Shown here piece by piece: positions 25,501-33,067 of a stretch of 46,322 nucleotides of DNA. Made by a program: the position numbers and the translations under genes. The stretch is taken from the NCBI GenBank assembly GCA_016793875.1, contig JAEULG010000044.1, positions 1 through 46,322 on the forward strand, in the 5' to 3' direction. The notes under the pieces are model-generated. The model did not search any database. It was given only the letters and a program-made list of their open reading frames with translations, and had not been told where the DNA came from. How positions within the stretch are numbered: the first letter of the stretch is position 1; each line of letters opens with the position of its first letter. The DNA is from Rhodospirillales bacterium (lineage in GTDB: Bacteria; Pseudomonadota; Alphaproteobacteria; Rhodospirillales; Defluviicoccaceae).

Positions 25501-26111
25501 GCCACGTCGAACGAGCGGATGCCATCCACCTCGTCGCCGAAGAAGTCGAGGCGTAGCGGCTCGGCGGCGCGCGGCGGGAACAGATCGATGATCCCGCCGC
25601 GCACGGCGTAATCGCCGCGGTCCGCCACCGTTTCCACCCGGCTGTAACCGAGGTTGACCAGGCGGGCGACCAGATCTTCCGGCTCAAGGCGGTCACCGCG
25701 GCGCAAGGTGAGCGCCCGCTCCGCCAGTTCGGCTGCCGCCGGCACCTTCTGCAGCGCCGCCGAGACCGTGGTCAGCAGGATGCGCGGCTTCTTGCGCTCC
25801 GCCTCCGCGGCGACGGCAGTGCCGAGCCGGACCAGTGCGTCGATGCGCCGGCTGGCTACCTCGGCGTGCGGCGAGACCCTGTCGAAGGGCAGGCAGTCCC
25901 AGGCCGGCAATTCGATACGCTCGATCTCCGGCGCAAAGAAGATGAGCGCGTCGGCGAGCTGCGCCATGCGCCCATCATCGGTGCAAACCATGACGACGAG
26001 GCGCCGCTCGCGCCCGGCGAGTTCGGCAAGAACCCGCGCGTCGTGCCCCGGCGGGGCGCCGGCGATCAGCGCCCGGCCACCTCCGGAAAGGATGTTCGCA
26101 GCCGGAATCAA
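22584..26111 (-). CDS. mfd: Transcription-repair coupling factor Mfd
   Basis: 1175 residues. Removes stalled RNA polymerase at DNA lesions and recruits UvrA for repair. Order of parts: UvrB-like N-terminal homology domain, an RNA polymerase-interacting region with DRLYLPVENIEMIGRF (near 530-550), and a RecG-like helicase: Walker A GDVGFGKTEVALRAAF near 643-658, DEEQHFGV near 746, SATPIPRTL near 780, and RGRVGRGKLRAYAYL near 917. The only available start is a TTG at 26111, three bases after the sdhE stop, so it is translated in close coupling with sdhE. The recG/sdhE/mfd arrangement recurs in alphaproteobacteria. The C-terminal UvrA-binding regulatory domain appears complete. Confidence 0.96.
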   Translation of the reverse strand: MIPAANILSGGGRALIAGAPPGHDARVLAELAGRERRLVVMVCTDDGRMAQLADALIFFAPEIERIELPAWDCLPFDRVSPHAEVASRRIDALVRLGTAVAAEAERKKPRILLTTVSAALQKVPAAAELAERALTLRRGDRLEPEDLVARLVNLGYSRVETVADRGDYAVRGGIIDLFPPRAAEPLRLDFFGDEVDGIRSFDVASQRTIAKLDSCTLLPVSEVLLDAGSIERFRIGYRSLAGIKAADDPLYAAVSAGQRYPGLEHWLPLFWTRLVSVFDYAPGAPVVLDQQVDETLQRRLATVADYYAARRDAGAGRFGDASTPYHPVPPETLFLTPDHWARALSARGVGVLSPFVAPEDGGVVIDAGGRIGVDFAEARSRPNVNVFDALATRIGEHQRAGQRVLLAAVSRGSRDRLATVLREHKLAGLEPVDGWKAAQDLKLKATALAVLPLERGFTTPDLAVIAEQDILGEKMVRRGLRRARAENFLMEASSLSPGDLVVHIDHGIGRYDALEAVSVDGAPHDCLRLLYADNDRLYLPVENIEMIGRFGSEGDGVVLDKLGGAAWQARKARMKERLKAMAGELIRTAAARAVRAAPNLAPPEGLFDEFCARFPWTETEDQARAIFDVLDDLGSGRPTDRLICGDVGFGKTEVALRAAFVTAIDGRQVAVVVPTTLLCRQHYRTFAERLQGFPLRVAELSRLVTAKEVKAAKAGLKDGTIDVIVGTHALLAKDIAFRDLGLLIIDEEQHFGVAHKERLKKLKTDVHVLTLSATPIPRTLQLALSGVREMSLIATPPVDRLAVRTFVLEYDRVVIREAILREKARGGQTFYVCPRIEDLDEVRARLADLVPEVSVITAHGRMAARELEAAVGAFYERRSDVLLSTNIIESGLDLPSVNTIVIHRADMFGLAGLYQLRGRVGRGKLRAYAYLTLPPRRKLTRGAEKRLSVMQALDALGAGFTVASHDLDIRGAGNLLGDEQSGHIREVGIELYQQMLEDAVAEARAGAGGPPHAEEWSPQISLGLSVLLPETYVPDLGVRLGLYRRLGDLADRAALDAFAAELVDRFGPLPDEVNNLLEVVAIKQFCRTAGIERIEAGPKGAVIGFRNDSFAEPAALVAYIARRGNAFKLRPDHRLVLRAAMETPADRLAAVRSLCRALAKLATGGAQPGSRAAGR

Positions 26112-26114
26112 CGT

Positions 26115-26381
26115 TCAGACGGGAAACTTGAAGTTCACAAGGGCGGTCATCACCGGGTGCTGCAGCTTCTCGGGGACCGGCTCCCGACCGGTGATCCAGT
26201 TGTAGAGATCGATGTCGTCGTGGTTCCCCAGCAGCCACTCCAGCCATGCCACCCCGGCGTCGTCGAGATCGGCGAGGTGGCGATCGGCGAATGCGCCGAT
26301 CAGTAGATCATTTTCCCGCATGCCCGTATGGTGAGCACGGAAGAGCACGCGCTTGCGTCTGACCTCGTTCGCGTCGCTCAT
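26115..26381 (-). CDS. sdhE: FAD assembly factor SdhE
   Basis: 88 residues, the size of the SdhE/YgfY/Sdh5 family, which helps attach FAD covalently to succinate dehydrogenase SdhA. The family motif RGMKE appears as TGMREND (about 19-25), and the following LIGAFADRHLADLDD and LLGNHDDIDLYNWITGREP are characteristic. The ATG at 26381 was chosen because the homology starts there. It is divergent from recG (78 bp apart) and precedes mfd by three bases. Confidence 0.92.
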   Translation of the reverse strand: MSDANEVRRKRVLFRAHHTGMRENDLLIGAFADRHLADLDDAGVAWLEWLLGNHDDIDLYNWITGREPVPEKLQHPVMTALVNFKFPV

Positions 26382-26459
26382 ATCCGCCTCATGCCTCCGC
26401 TCCCCGTGCCCGCAGCATATAGCGGGCGGCGGCGGCCTTGTCAGCGATCTCGTCTGCCG

Positions 26460-28550
26460 ATGCGCCCTTCCCCGCTGTTCCCGCTGTTTGCCGACTTGCC
26501 GACGCTGCCGGGCGTCGGCGCGACGCTGGCCAAGACACTGGCGCGCCTCACCGGCGGCGGGCGGCTGCTCGACCTGCTGTGGCACCTGCCGTCCGGGCTG
26601 ATCGATCGCACCGCCACCCCGTCGATCGTCGCCGCCCGGCCGCACGCCATGGCGACGCTGGCGGTGCGGGTGATCGAGCATGCGCCGCCGCGCAGCCGCC
26701 GCCAGCCGTGGCGGGTGCAATGTGGCGATGCCACCGGCGAGATTACCCTGGTGTTCTTCAACGCCCGCTCCGACTGGCTGATGAAGCTGCTGCCGCCGGG
26801 CGAGACCCGGGTGGTCAGCGGCGTGGTGGAGGCCTACGGCGAGATGCTGCAGATGGTGCACCCGGACTACGTGGTGCCGCAGGACGAGGCCGACGAAGGG
26901 GGGCTGCCGGCCATCGAACCGGTCTACCCGATGACCACGGGCCTTGCGCCCAAGCTGCTGCTGAAGGCGATCCGCGGTGCGCTGGAACGGGTACCGGAGC
27001 TGGACGAATGGCTCGATCCGGCGCTGAAGTCCCGGCGCCGCTGGCCTGGGTGGCGCGAGGCGCTCGCCACGGCGCACGCACCGGGCTCAACCGCCGACCT
27101 GGAGCCGCACGCGTCGGCACGCCAACGCCTCGCCTACGACGAGCTGCTGGCCAACCAGCTCGCGCTGGCGGTGGTGCGCCGCCGGCAGCGCCGGCAGCCC
27201 GGCCGCGTCATCAAGGTGACGGGTGCCCTGGCGGAACGGGTGCTGCAACAGCTCCCGTTCACCCTCACCGCGGCGCAGCGGTTGGCGCTGGCGGAGATTC
27301 TCGGCGACATGGCGCAGCCGTCGCGCATGCTGCGGCTGCTGCAGGGTGATGTCGGCAGCGGCAAGACGGTGGTGGCGCTGCTGGCGATGCTGCATGCCAT
27401 CGAAGCCGGCGCCCAGGCGGCGCTGATGGCGCCGACCGAGCTGCTCGCCCGCCAGCACCTCGCCACCATCGCCCCGCTGGCCGAAGCGGCCGGCGTCCGC
27501 GCGGCTCTGCTCACCGGGCGGGAGAAGGAAAGCGCGCGGCGGGCGACGCTGGCCGGCTTGGCGGCGGGAGAGATCGGCATCGCCATCGGCACCCACGCGC
27601 TGGTCCAGGAGGGCGTCGCCTTCCGCGACCTGGCGCTAGCGGTGATCGATGAGCAGCACCGCTTCGGCGTCGAGCAGCGCCTGGCGCTGGCCGCCAAGGG
27701 CGGGTGCAGCGACGTTCTGGTGATGTCGGCAACGCCGATCCCGCGCACCCTGACGCTCACCGCCTACGGCGATCTCGACGTCTCACGGCTAGCCGAGAAG
27801 CCGCCCGGCCGGCAGCGGGTCGATACCCGGGTGCTGCCTGTCGACCGGCTCGACGAGGTGACCGCCGCGCTCGGCCGCATGCTCAGCGCCGGCGCCAAGG
27901 CATACTGGGTGTGTCCGCTGGTCGAGGACTCGGAGGCCCTCGACGTGGCGGCGGCCGAAGAACGCCACGCCGCCCTTGCCCGGCTCTTTCCCGGCCGCGT
28001 CGGGCTGGTGCATGGCCGGATGAAGACAGCGGACCGCGAAGTGGTGATGCGCAGTTTCCGCGACGGTCCACCCTCGGTGCTGGTGGCAACGACGGTGATC
28101 GAGGTCGGGGTCGATGTGCCAGCGGCAACGGTGATGGTGGTCGAGCACGCCGAGCGCTTCGGCCTCGCCCAGCTCCACCAGCTGCGCGGCCGGGTCGGCC
28201 GCAGCACCGCCGCCGCCACCTGCATCCTGCTCTATGCCCCGCCGGTGACCGAGACGGCGCGGGCGCGCCTCACGGTGCTGCGCGAAACCGACGATGGCTT
28301 CCGCATCGCCGAGGAGGATCTGAAGCTGCGCGGCGCCGGCGACCTGCTGGGGGTCAAGCAGAGCGGCCTGCCGGCCTTCCGCCTCGCCGACCTCGCGGTG
28401 CACGGCGAGCTGCTCGCCTGCGCTGCCGACGATGCCCGGCTGATCCTGGAGCGCGATCCCGAGCTGACGGGTGAGCGCGGACGGGCGCTGCGCACCCTGC
28501 TCTACCTGTTCGAGCGCGACGCCGCCATCCGCACCCTGCGCGCCGGCTGA
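26460..28550 (+). CDS. recG: ATP-dependent DNA helicase RecG
   Basis: 696 residues, the usual RecG length. Regresses stalled replication forks and processes recombination intermediates. Visible parts: the N-terminal wedge/OB region (about 50-170), Walker A LQGDVGSGKTVVALLAML near 295-312, DEQHRFGVEQR near 398-408, SATPIPRTLTLTAYGDLDVS, and motif VI QLHQLRGRVGRS. The end matches normal RecG: KLRGAGDLLGVKQSGLP. It is divergent from sdhE-mfd; the 78-bp gap must hold both promoters. The ATG at 26460 fits the family start. Confidence 0.96.
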   Translation: MRPSPLFPLFADLPTLPGVGATLAKTLARLTGGGRLLDLLWHLPSGLIDRTATPSIVAARPHAMATLAVRVIEHAPPRSRRQPWRVQCGDATGEITLVFFNARSDWLMKLLPPGETRVVSGVVEAYGEMLQMVHPDYVVPQDEADEGGLPAIEPVYPMTTGLAPKLLLKAIRGALERVPELDEWLDPALKSRRRWPGWREALATAHAPGSTADLEPHASARQRLAYDELLANQLALAVVRRRQRRQPGRVIKVTGALAERVLQQLPFTLTAAQRLALAEILGDMAQPSRMLRLLQGDVGSGKTVVALLAMLHAIEAGAQAALMAPTELLARQHLATIAPLAEAAGVRAALLTGREKESARRATLAGLAAGEIGIAIGTHALVQEGVAFRDLALAVIDEQHRFGVEQRLALAAKGGCSDVLVMSATPIPRTLTLTAYGDLDVSRLAEKPPGRQRVDTRVLPVDRLDEVTAALGRMLSAGAKAYWVCPLVEDSEALDVAAAEERHAALARLFPGRVGLVHGRMKTADREVVMRSFRDGPPSVLVATTVIEVGVDVPAATVMVVEHAERFGLAQLHQLRGRVGRSTAAATCILLYAPPVTETARARLTVLRETDDGFRIAEEDLKLRGAGDLLGVKQSGLPAFRLADLAVHGELLACAADDARLILERDPELTGERGRALRTLLYLFERDAAIRTLRAG

Positions 28551-28696
28551 CAGAGGAAGTCGCCTGCCGCCCTCCGCATCTCCCCGCCAACAGCGCGACC
28601 ATTTCTGGACGGCTGCTCCGCTCTGTCATACAGACTCGCACAGCCGAGGCTTACTGCAGCCAACGCCTCGCTCAACGGGTCAGGAAAATCAGGCCA

Positions 28697-29440
28697 ATGG
28701 AACATCTTGAAAAGAATCGGCGCGGCTTTCTGCGCGCGGCGGGCGGCACTGTGCTGGCGGCGGGAGTCGCAGCACCAGCGGCGCTGGCAACGGCATCCGC
28801 GCAGGCCGCAGAAGGGGCCGCAGCGACGCAGACCCGCGAGTCGCAAGCGGCCACCACACCGCAGCAGGCCCTGCAAATGCTCAAGGACGGCAACGCCCGT
28901 TTCCTTGCAGGCAAGATGCGCCAGCGCGACCTCCTGCAGCAGGTCAAGGCCACCGGCGATGGGCAGTTTCCGTTTGCCGTCATTCTTGGCTGCATCGATT
29001 CGAGAGCCCCCAACGAGTGGATCTTCGATCAGGGGGTGGGCGATATCTTCAACGCCCGCATAGCCGGGAACTTCATCAACGATGACCTGCTGGGCAGCCT
29101 CGAATTCGCCTGCGCCGCCGCCGGCGCCAAGCTCATCCTGGTCATCGGACATACCGAATGCGGAGCGGTCAAAGGTGCCTGCGACGACATCATCCTCGGC
29201 AACCTGACGCATATGCTGGCCAACATCCGGCCGGCGGTCGCGGCCGTCACCGGCTTCGAGTCCGACCGCACATCGAGCAATGCGGCATTCGTTCAGGCGG
29301 TCGCCAACAAGAACGTCGTGCTGGCAATGGCGCGCATCCGCGAGCGCAGCGCGATCCTGCGCGACCTCGATGACAAGGGCGAAATCGCGATTGCCGGGGC
29401 CATGTACGACGTGCGCACCGGCCAGGTGACCTTCATGTAG
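28697..29440 (+). CDS. Tat-exported beta-carbonic anhydrase
   Basis: 247 residues. The N-terminus NRRGFLRAAGGTVLAAGVAA is a twin-arginine signal with a hydrophobic core and an AQA cleavage site near 35-37, so the enzyme would be folded and cofactor-loaded before export to the periplasm. The mature part is a beta-class carbonic anhydrase: zinc ligands Cys99, His152 and Cys155 (CIDSR and GHTECGAV), with the catalytic Asp101-Arg103 pair. It would interconvert CO2 and bicarbonate outside the cytoplasm. It is convergent with the downstream cyclophilin gene and otherwise alone. Confidence 0.92.
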   Translation: MEHLEKNRRGFLRAAGGTVLAAGVAAPAALATASAQAAEGAAATQTRESQAATTPQQALQMLKDGNARFLAGKMRQRDLLQQVKATGDGQFPFAVILGCIDSRAPNEWIFDQGVGDIFNARIAGNFINDDLLGSLEFACAAAGAKLILVIGHTECGAVKGACDDIILGNLTHMLANIRPAVAAVTGFESDRTSSNAAFVQAVANKNVVLAMARIRERSAILRDLDDKGEIAIAGAMYDVRTGQVTFM

Positions 29441-29498
29441 CAGATAGCAGATAAGGGTGGAGGGCCGTGCCGCCGTGGCGGTTCCACCGCCTTCCGCC

Positions 29499-29518
29499 CC
29501 GCCGGCGACTGCCGGCGG
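29499..29518. terminator. Hairpin between the carbonic anhydrase and cyclophilin genes
   Basis: CCGCCGGC-GACT-GCCGGCGG, a perfect 8-bp stem with a 4-base loop, in the 131-bp gap between two convergent genes. No U-run on either side. It could act as a bidirectional transcript end. Confidence 0.35.
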
Positions 29519-29571
29519 ATCTCCCCTGCCGGCTTACGGTCGTCGCCCGGCGGCTTCGCGCTGTCGGGAAA

Positions 29572-30123
29572 CTACGGCTTCGGCTGGTCGGCCTGCACCC
29601 GCATGCTGATGATGCGGTCGGGGTTGCTGACCTCGCCATTGGCGCCGGTGCCGCGCTTGATCTTGTCGACGTACGCCATGCCCTCGATCACCTGCCCCCA
29701 TACCGTGTACTGGCCGTCGAGGAAAGGCGCCGGCGCAAAGCAGATGAAGAACTGGGAATCGCCGCTGTTGGGGTCCTGAGAGCGCGCCATGCCGACGGTG
29801 CCGCGGACAAACGGCTGCTTGGAGAACTCGGCCGGCAGCTTGACCCCTGAACCGCCCGTCCCGTTGCCTTTCGGATCTCCGCCCTGCGCCATGAAGCCTT
29901 CGATCACCCGATGGAAGGCGAGGCCGTCGTAGAAGCCCTTGCGCACCAGCTCCTTGATCCGGGCGACGTGCTTCGGCGCGAGGTCCGGCCGCATCTCGAT
30001 CAGCACCGTCCCGTCCTTGAGTTGCATGACCAGGACGTTCTCGGGCGACGGCGCGGCCGCGGCGCCGCCGGTGGACAGCAGTGTCGTCATCAGAATCCCC
30101 ATCAACCACAACGAAAAGCGCAT
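29572..30123 (-). CDS. Periplasmic cyclophilin-type peptidyl-prolyl isomerase
   Basis: 183 residues: a signal peptide (MRFSLWLMGILMTTLLSTGG, cleavage near AAAA), then a cyclophilin domain. Motifs: FHRVIEGFMAQGGDPKGNGT (catalytic Arg in FHRV), SQFFICFAPAPFLDGQYTVW, and GQVIEGMAYVDKIKRG. It catalyses cis-trans isomerisation of Xaa-Pro bonds in exported proteins, as PpiA does. The ATG at 30123 was chosen because it opens the signal peptide; longer frames upstream lack support. Convergent with the carbonic anhydrase gene and divergent from the glycogen-enzyme operon. Confidence 0.93.
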   Translation of the reverse strand: MRFSLWLMGILMTTLLSTGGAAAAPSPENVLVMQLKDGTVLIEMRPDLAPKHVARIKELVRKGFYDGLAFHRVIEGFMAQGGDPKGNGTGGSGVKLPAEFSKQPFVRGTVGMARSQDPNSGDSQFFICFAPAPFLDGQYTVWGQVIEGMAYVDKIKRGTGANGEVSNPDRIISMRVQADQPKP

Positions 30124-30318
30124 GACCAGCTGCCCCTCGGAAGCTGCGAAAGATGAAATGCCTGCAAGCGGCGATTGGACTCCCCCCGCTGCCGGGCAAG
30201 CCCGACAGCGACCGACGCAACCGTAGCCGAGACAGTGTCTCGATGCACGCTCATTCGATGCGCGGCAGCGGTGCCCCGCCCATGCCCTTATCCCTGTCAG
30301 TTTGCGACGAACCACTGA

Positions 30319-30346
30319 TTGACGTGCCGCCGCCATCGGGTAGAAA
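30319..30346 (+). promoter_or_regulatory. Possible promoter of the glgM-glgE operon
   Basis: TTGACG at 30319-30324 and TAGAAA at 30341-30346, spaced 16 bases, 57 bases before the first start codon of the operon. Matches are 5 and 4 of 6. Confidence 0.4.
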
Positions 30347-30402
30347 GCACAAAGGAGAGAAAACAAGATCTGCCCGCCGTGCCGAGGGAGCTCGCGACGC
30401 CG

Positions 30403-31617
30403 ATGCGCATCATGTTCATGACCAACGAATTTCCGCCGAATATCTACGGTGGCGCCGGCGTTCACGTGGAATACCTCTCGAAGGAGTTGGCGCGGCTGGC
30501 GGAGGTGGAGGTACGCAGCTTCCAGGAGCAGTCGTTCGTCGACGGTGCCCTCACCGTCCGCGGCACCAAGATCGACGGCAGCCAGTTCGCCGGCTGCCCG
30601 GTACCGCTGATCTCGCCGCTAAAGGCGCTGGCCACCTGCCTTGCCTTCAACGGTCAGGGGATTAATGCCGACATCGTCCACTGCCACACGTGGTACGCGC
30701 ACTTCGGCGGTATCCTGGCGAAGCTGATGTACGGGACGCCGCTCGCCATAACCGTGCACTCGCTGGAACCGCTGCGTCCGTGGAAGCGGGAGCAGATCGG
30801 CCGCGGCTACGAGCTGTCGAGCTGGGTGGAGAAGACGGCGCTGGAGATGGCGGACGCGGTCATCGCCGTCTCCAAGAGCACCAGCGAGGATATCGCCCGG
30901 CTGTTCGATATCCAGCCGGGCCGGATGCACATCATCCCCAACGGAATCGATACCGAGGAGTACCTCCAGGTCAACCGGCCGGAGGTGCTGACCCGCTTCG
31001 GCATCGATTACGGCGGGCCTTACGTCCTGTTCGTCGGCCGGATGACGCGGCAGAAGGGACTGCTCTACCTGCTGAAGGCGATCGACCAGATCGATCCCAC
31101 GGTGCAGGTGGTTCTCTGTGCGGGTGAATCCGATACCCCGGCGCTCCAGGCTGAACTGGAGGCGATGGTAGACGAAATCAGGCATCGCCGGCCGGGGGTC
31201 ATCTGGATCCCGGAGATGGTGAAGCGAACGACGGCGATCGCCCTCTACTCGCACGCTTCGGTGTTCTGCTGCCCCTCGATCTACGAGCCCTTCGGCATCA
31301 TCAACCTGGAAGCGATGGCTTGCGGCACGCCGGTCGTCGGCAGCGCCGTCGGCGGCATCCCCGAGGTGGTGGTTGACGGCGAGACCGGCTTCCTCGTCGA
31401 TCCCGGCCTCTCGCCCGAGCCGCCGCACGATCCGGCCGACCCGCAGCGCTTCGTCACAGGGCTCGCCGAGGCGATCAATCGGCTGGCGCTGAACCCGGCG
31501 CTGTCGCGCTCGATGGGCGAGGCTGGACGCCGCCGCGTCGTCGAGCAGTTCAGCTGGGAGAGCATTGCCAAGCAGACCCTCGCCCTCTACAAAACGCTGG
31601 TCGATCAGCCCGGCTGA
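30403..31617 (+). CDS. glgM: GT4 glycogen synthase / maltose-1-phosphate synthase
   Basis: 404 residues of the GT-B, family 4 type. N-terminal signature MRIMFMTNEFPPNIYGGAGV, then GHT-like ligand region CHTWYAHFGG, PNGIDTEEY, GRMTRQKGL and the GT4 EPFGIINLEAMACGTPVVGS (E-x7-E). These match actinobacterial-type GlgM rather than the enteric GT5 GlgA. GlgM uses ADP-glucose (and glucose-1-phosphate) to make maltose-1-phosphate or extend alpha-1,4-glucan. It is followed by a GH13 enzyme and GlgE in the same direction, so a maltose-1-phosphate donor role is likely. The ATG at 30403 begins the family homology; the ribosome site is weak. Confidence 0.88.
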   Translation: MRIMFMTNEFPPNIYGGAGVHVEYLSKELARLAEVEVRSFQEQSFVDGALTVRGTKIDGSQFAGCPVPLISPLKALATCLAFNGQGINADIVHCHTWYAHFGGILAKLMYGTPLAITVHSLEPLRPWKREQIGRGYELSSWVEKTALEMADAVIAVSKSTSEDIARLFDIQPGRMHIIPNGIDTEEYLQVNRPEVLTRFGIDYGGPYVLFVGRMTRQKGLLYLLKAIDQIDPTVQVVLCAGESDTPALQAELEAMVDEIRHRRPGVIWIPEMVKRTTAIALYSHASVFCCPSIYEPFGIINLEAMACGTPVVGSAVGGIPEVVVDGETGFLVDPGLSPEPPHDPADPQRFVTGLAEAINRLALNPALSRSMGEAGRRRVVEQFSWESIAKQTLALYKTLVDQPG

Positions 31618-31707
31618 CGTAACGCCGGGAAAGCCCCCGCGGCGGTCGCTACGCGACTACCACGCTCGCGAGGGGACTCCACGAACCAGCAACAAGGGAG
31701 GCGATCC

Positions 31708-33057
31708 GTGCCGCAGGGAGCCAGGATCTACAACCTGTTCCCGTTGCTCGTCGGCAGTGCCGCAGAGTGGGAAAAGCACCTCGACCGCATCGCCGGCATG
31801 GGTTTCGACTGGATCTTCCTCAATCCGATCCACTACCCTGGCTTCTCCGGCAGCCTCTACGCGGTCAAGGATTACTACGCGCTGAACCCGTTGTTCGACG
31901 ACGGCTCGGGCGATACCGCCGACGAAATCATCGGCCGTTTTCTGAAAGCCGCCGACGAGCGCGGCATCCGGGTGATGATGGACCTCGTCGTCAACCACAC
32001 CGCGAAGGATTCGCTGCTGGCGGAAGAGCACCCCGAGTGGTTCCAGCGCGAGCCCGATGGCAGCCTTGCCTCGCCTTACGCCGTCGATCCCAACGACACC
32101 AGCAAGCGCACCGTCTGGGCCGACCTCGCCGAGATCGACTATTCCGACCGGCCGGAGCGCGCCAAGCTCATCGCGTGGTTCGCCGAACTGGTTCGCCACT
32201 GCGCACGGCTGGGCTTCGGCGGCTTCCGCTGCGATGCCGCCTACAAGGTGCCGAAGGACGTGTGGCGGACGCTGATCGCCGCCGGCCGCAAGGAGAATGA
32301 CCAGCTCGTCTTCGCCGCCGAGAACCTCGGCTCGCTGCAGGAAGAGACGCTGGCGATGCGCGGCGCCGGCTTCGACTACCTGTTCAACAGCTCGAAGTGG
32401 TGGGACTTCCGCGCCTACTGGCTGATCGACCAGTACGAACAGTTCCGTTCGATCGCGCCCTCGATCTCGTTTCCGGAGACGCACGATACCGACCGCCTCG
32501 TCGTCGACGTGGAGCGCGAAGGCGTCCGCGATCCGGCCGCTGTCGAGCAGCGCTACCGCGACGCCTACCTGATCGCCGCCGTCTTCTCCACCGGCGTGAT
32601 GATTCCGATCGGCTACGAATTCGGCTTCCGCAAGCGGCTGCACGTGGTCGAAACCCGCCCTTCGGACTGGGAGAAGCCGGCGTTCGATATCAGCGCGTGG
32701 ATCGCCGAAGTCAACCGGATGAAGACCTCGCTGCCGGTCCTCAACGAGGAAGGACCGCAGCGCGCCCTGCTGCTCGCCGACAAGAAGGTCGCGGTGCTGC
32801 TGCGGCGGGCGATGCGCGGCCCCGCCTGGGTGGTCACGCTGATCAACCTGGAGCGCCACGCTCCGGTCAGCGCCCGCATCCAATGGCTCGATGGCGATGT
32901 CCTGGAGGGACATGAGGTAACGCCGGGACGTGCCGGCGATGCCGCCGACCGGGTGTTCCGGGCGGGCGAAGAAGTCACGCTCGATCCCGGCGAAGTGCGC
33001 ATCTACATCGACCCGGAATCAGCCCGGAAAAGGGCGGCCGCACCGAAGAGCGACTGA
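31708..33057 (+). CDS. GH13 alpha-amylase-family enzyme in the GlgE operon
   Basis: 449 residues with a GTG start behind GGGAGG (7 bases). The four GH13 regions are present: DLVVNHT (about 92-98), GFRCDAA with nucleophile Asp176, FAAENLG with acid/base Glu205, and ETHDTDR with Asp260. The GTP of region I is normal and the catalytic set is complete, so it should be active. It has no signal peptide and is intracellular. Homology to GlgE's catalytic domain is expected but it lacks the GlgE N-terminal domains. It sits between glgM and glgE, 10 bp before glgE. Candidate roles are alpha-glucan trimming, glucan transfer or trehalose/maltose handling; substrate not predictable. Confidence 0.82.
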   Translation: MPQGARIYNLFPLLVGSAAEWEKHLDRIAGMGFDWIFLNPIHYPGFSGSLYAVKDYYALNPLFDDGSGDTADEIIGRFLKAADERGIRVMMDLVVNHTAKDSLLAEEHPEWFQREPDGSLASPYAVDPNDTSKRTVWADLAEIDYSDRPERAKLIAWFAELVRHCARLGFGGFRCDAAYKVPKDVWRTLIAAGRKENDQLVFAAENLGSLQEETLAMRGAGFDYLFNSSKWWDFRAYWLIDQYEQFRSIAPSISFPETHDTDRLVVDVEREGVRDPAAVEQRYRDAYLIAAVFSTGVMIPIGYEFGFRKRLHVVETRPSDWEKPAFDISAWIAEVNRMKTSLPVLNEEGPQRALLLADKKVAVLLRRAMRGPAWVVTLINLERHAPVSARIQWLDGDVLEGHEVTPGRAGDAADRVFRAGEEVTLDPGEVRIYIDPESARKRAAAPKSD

Positions 33058-33067
33058 GGAGAAAGCG

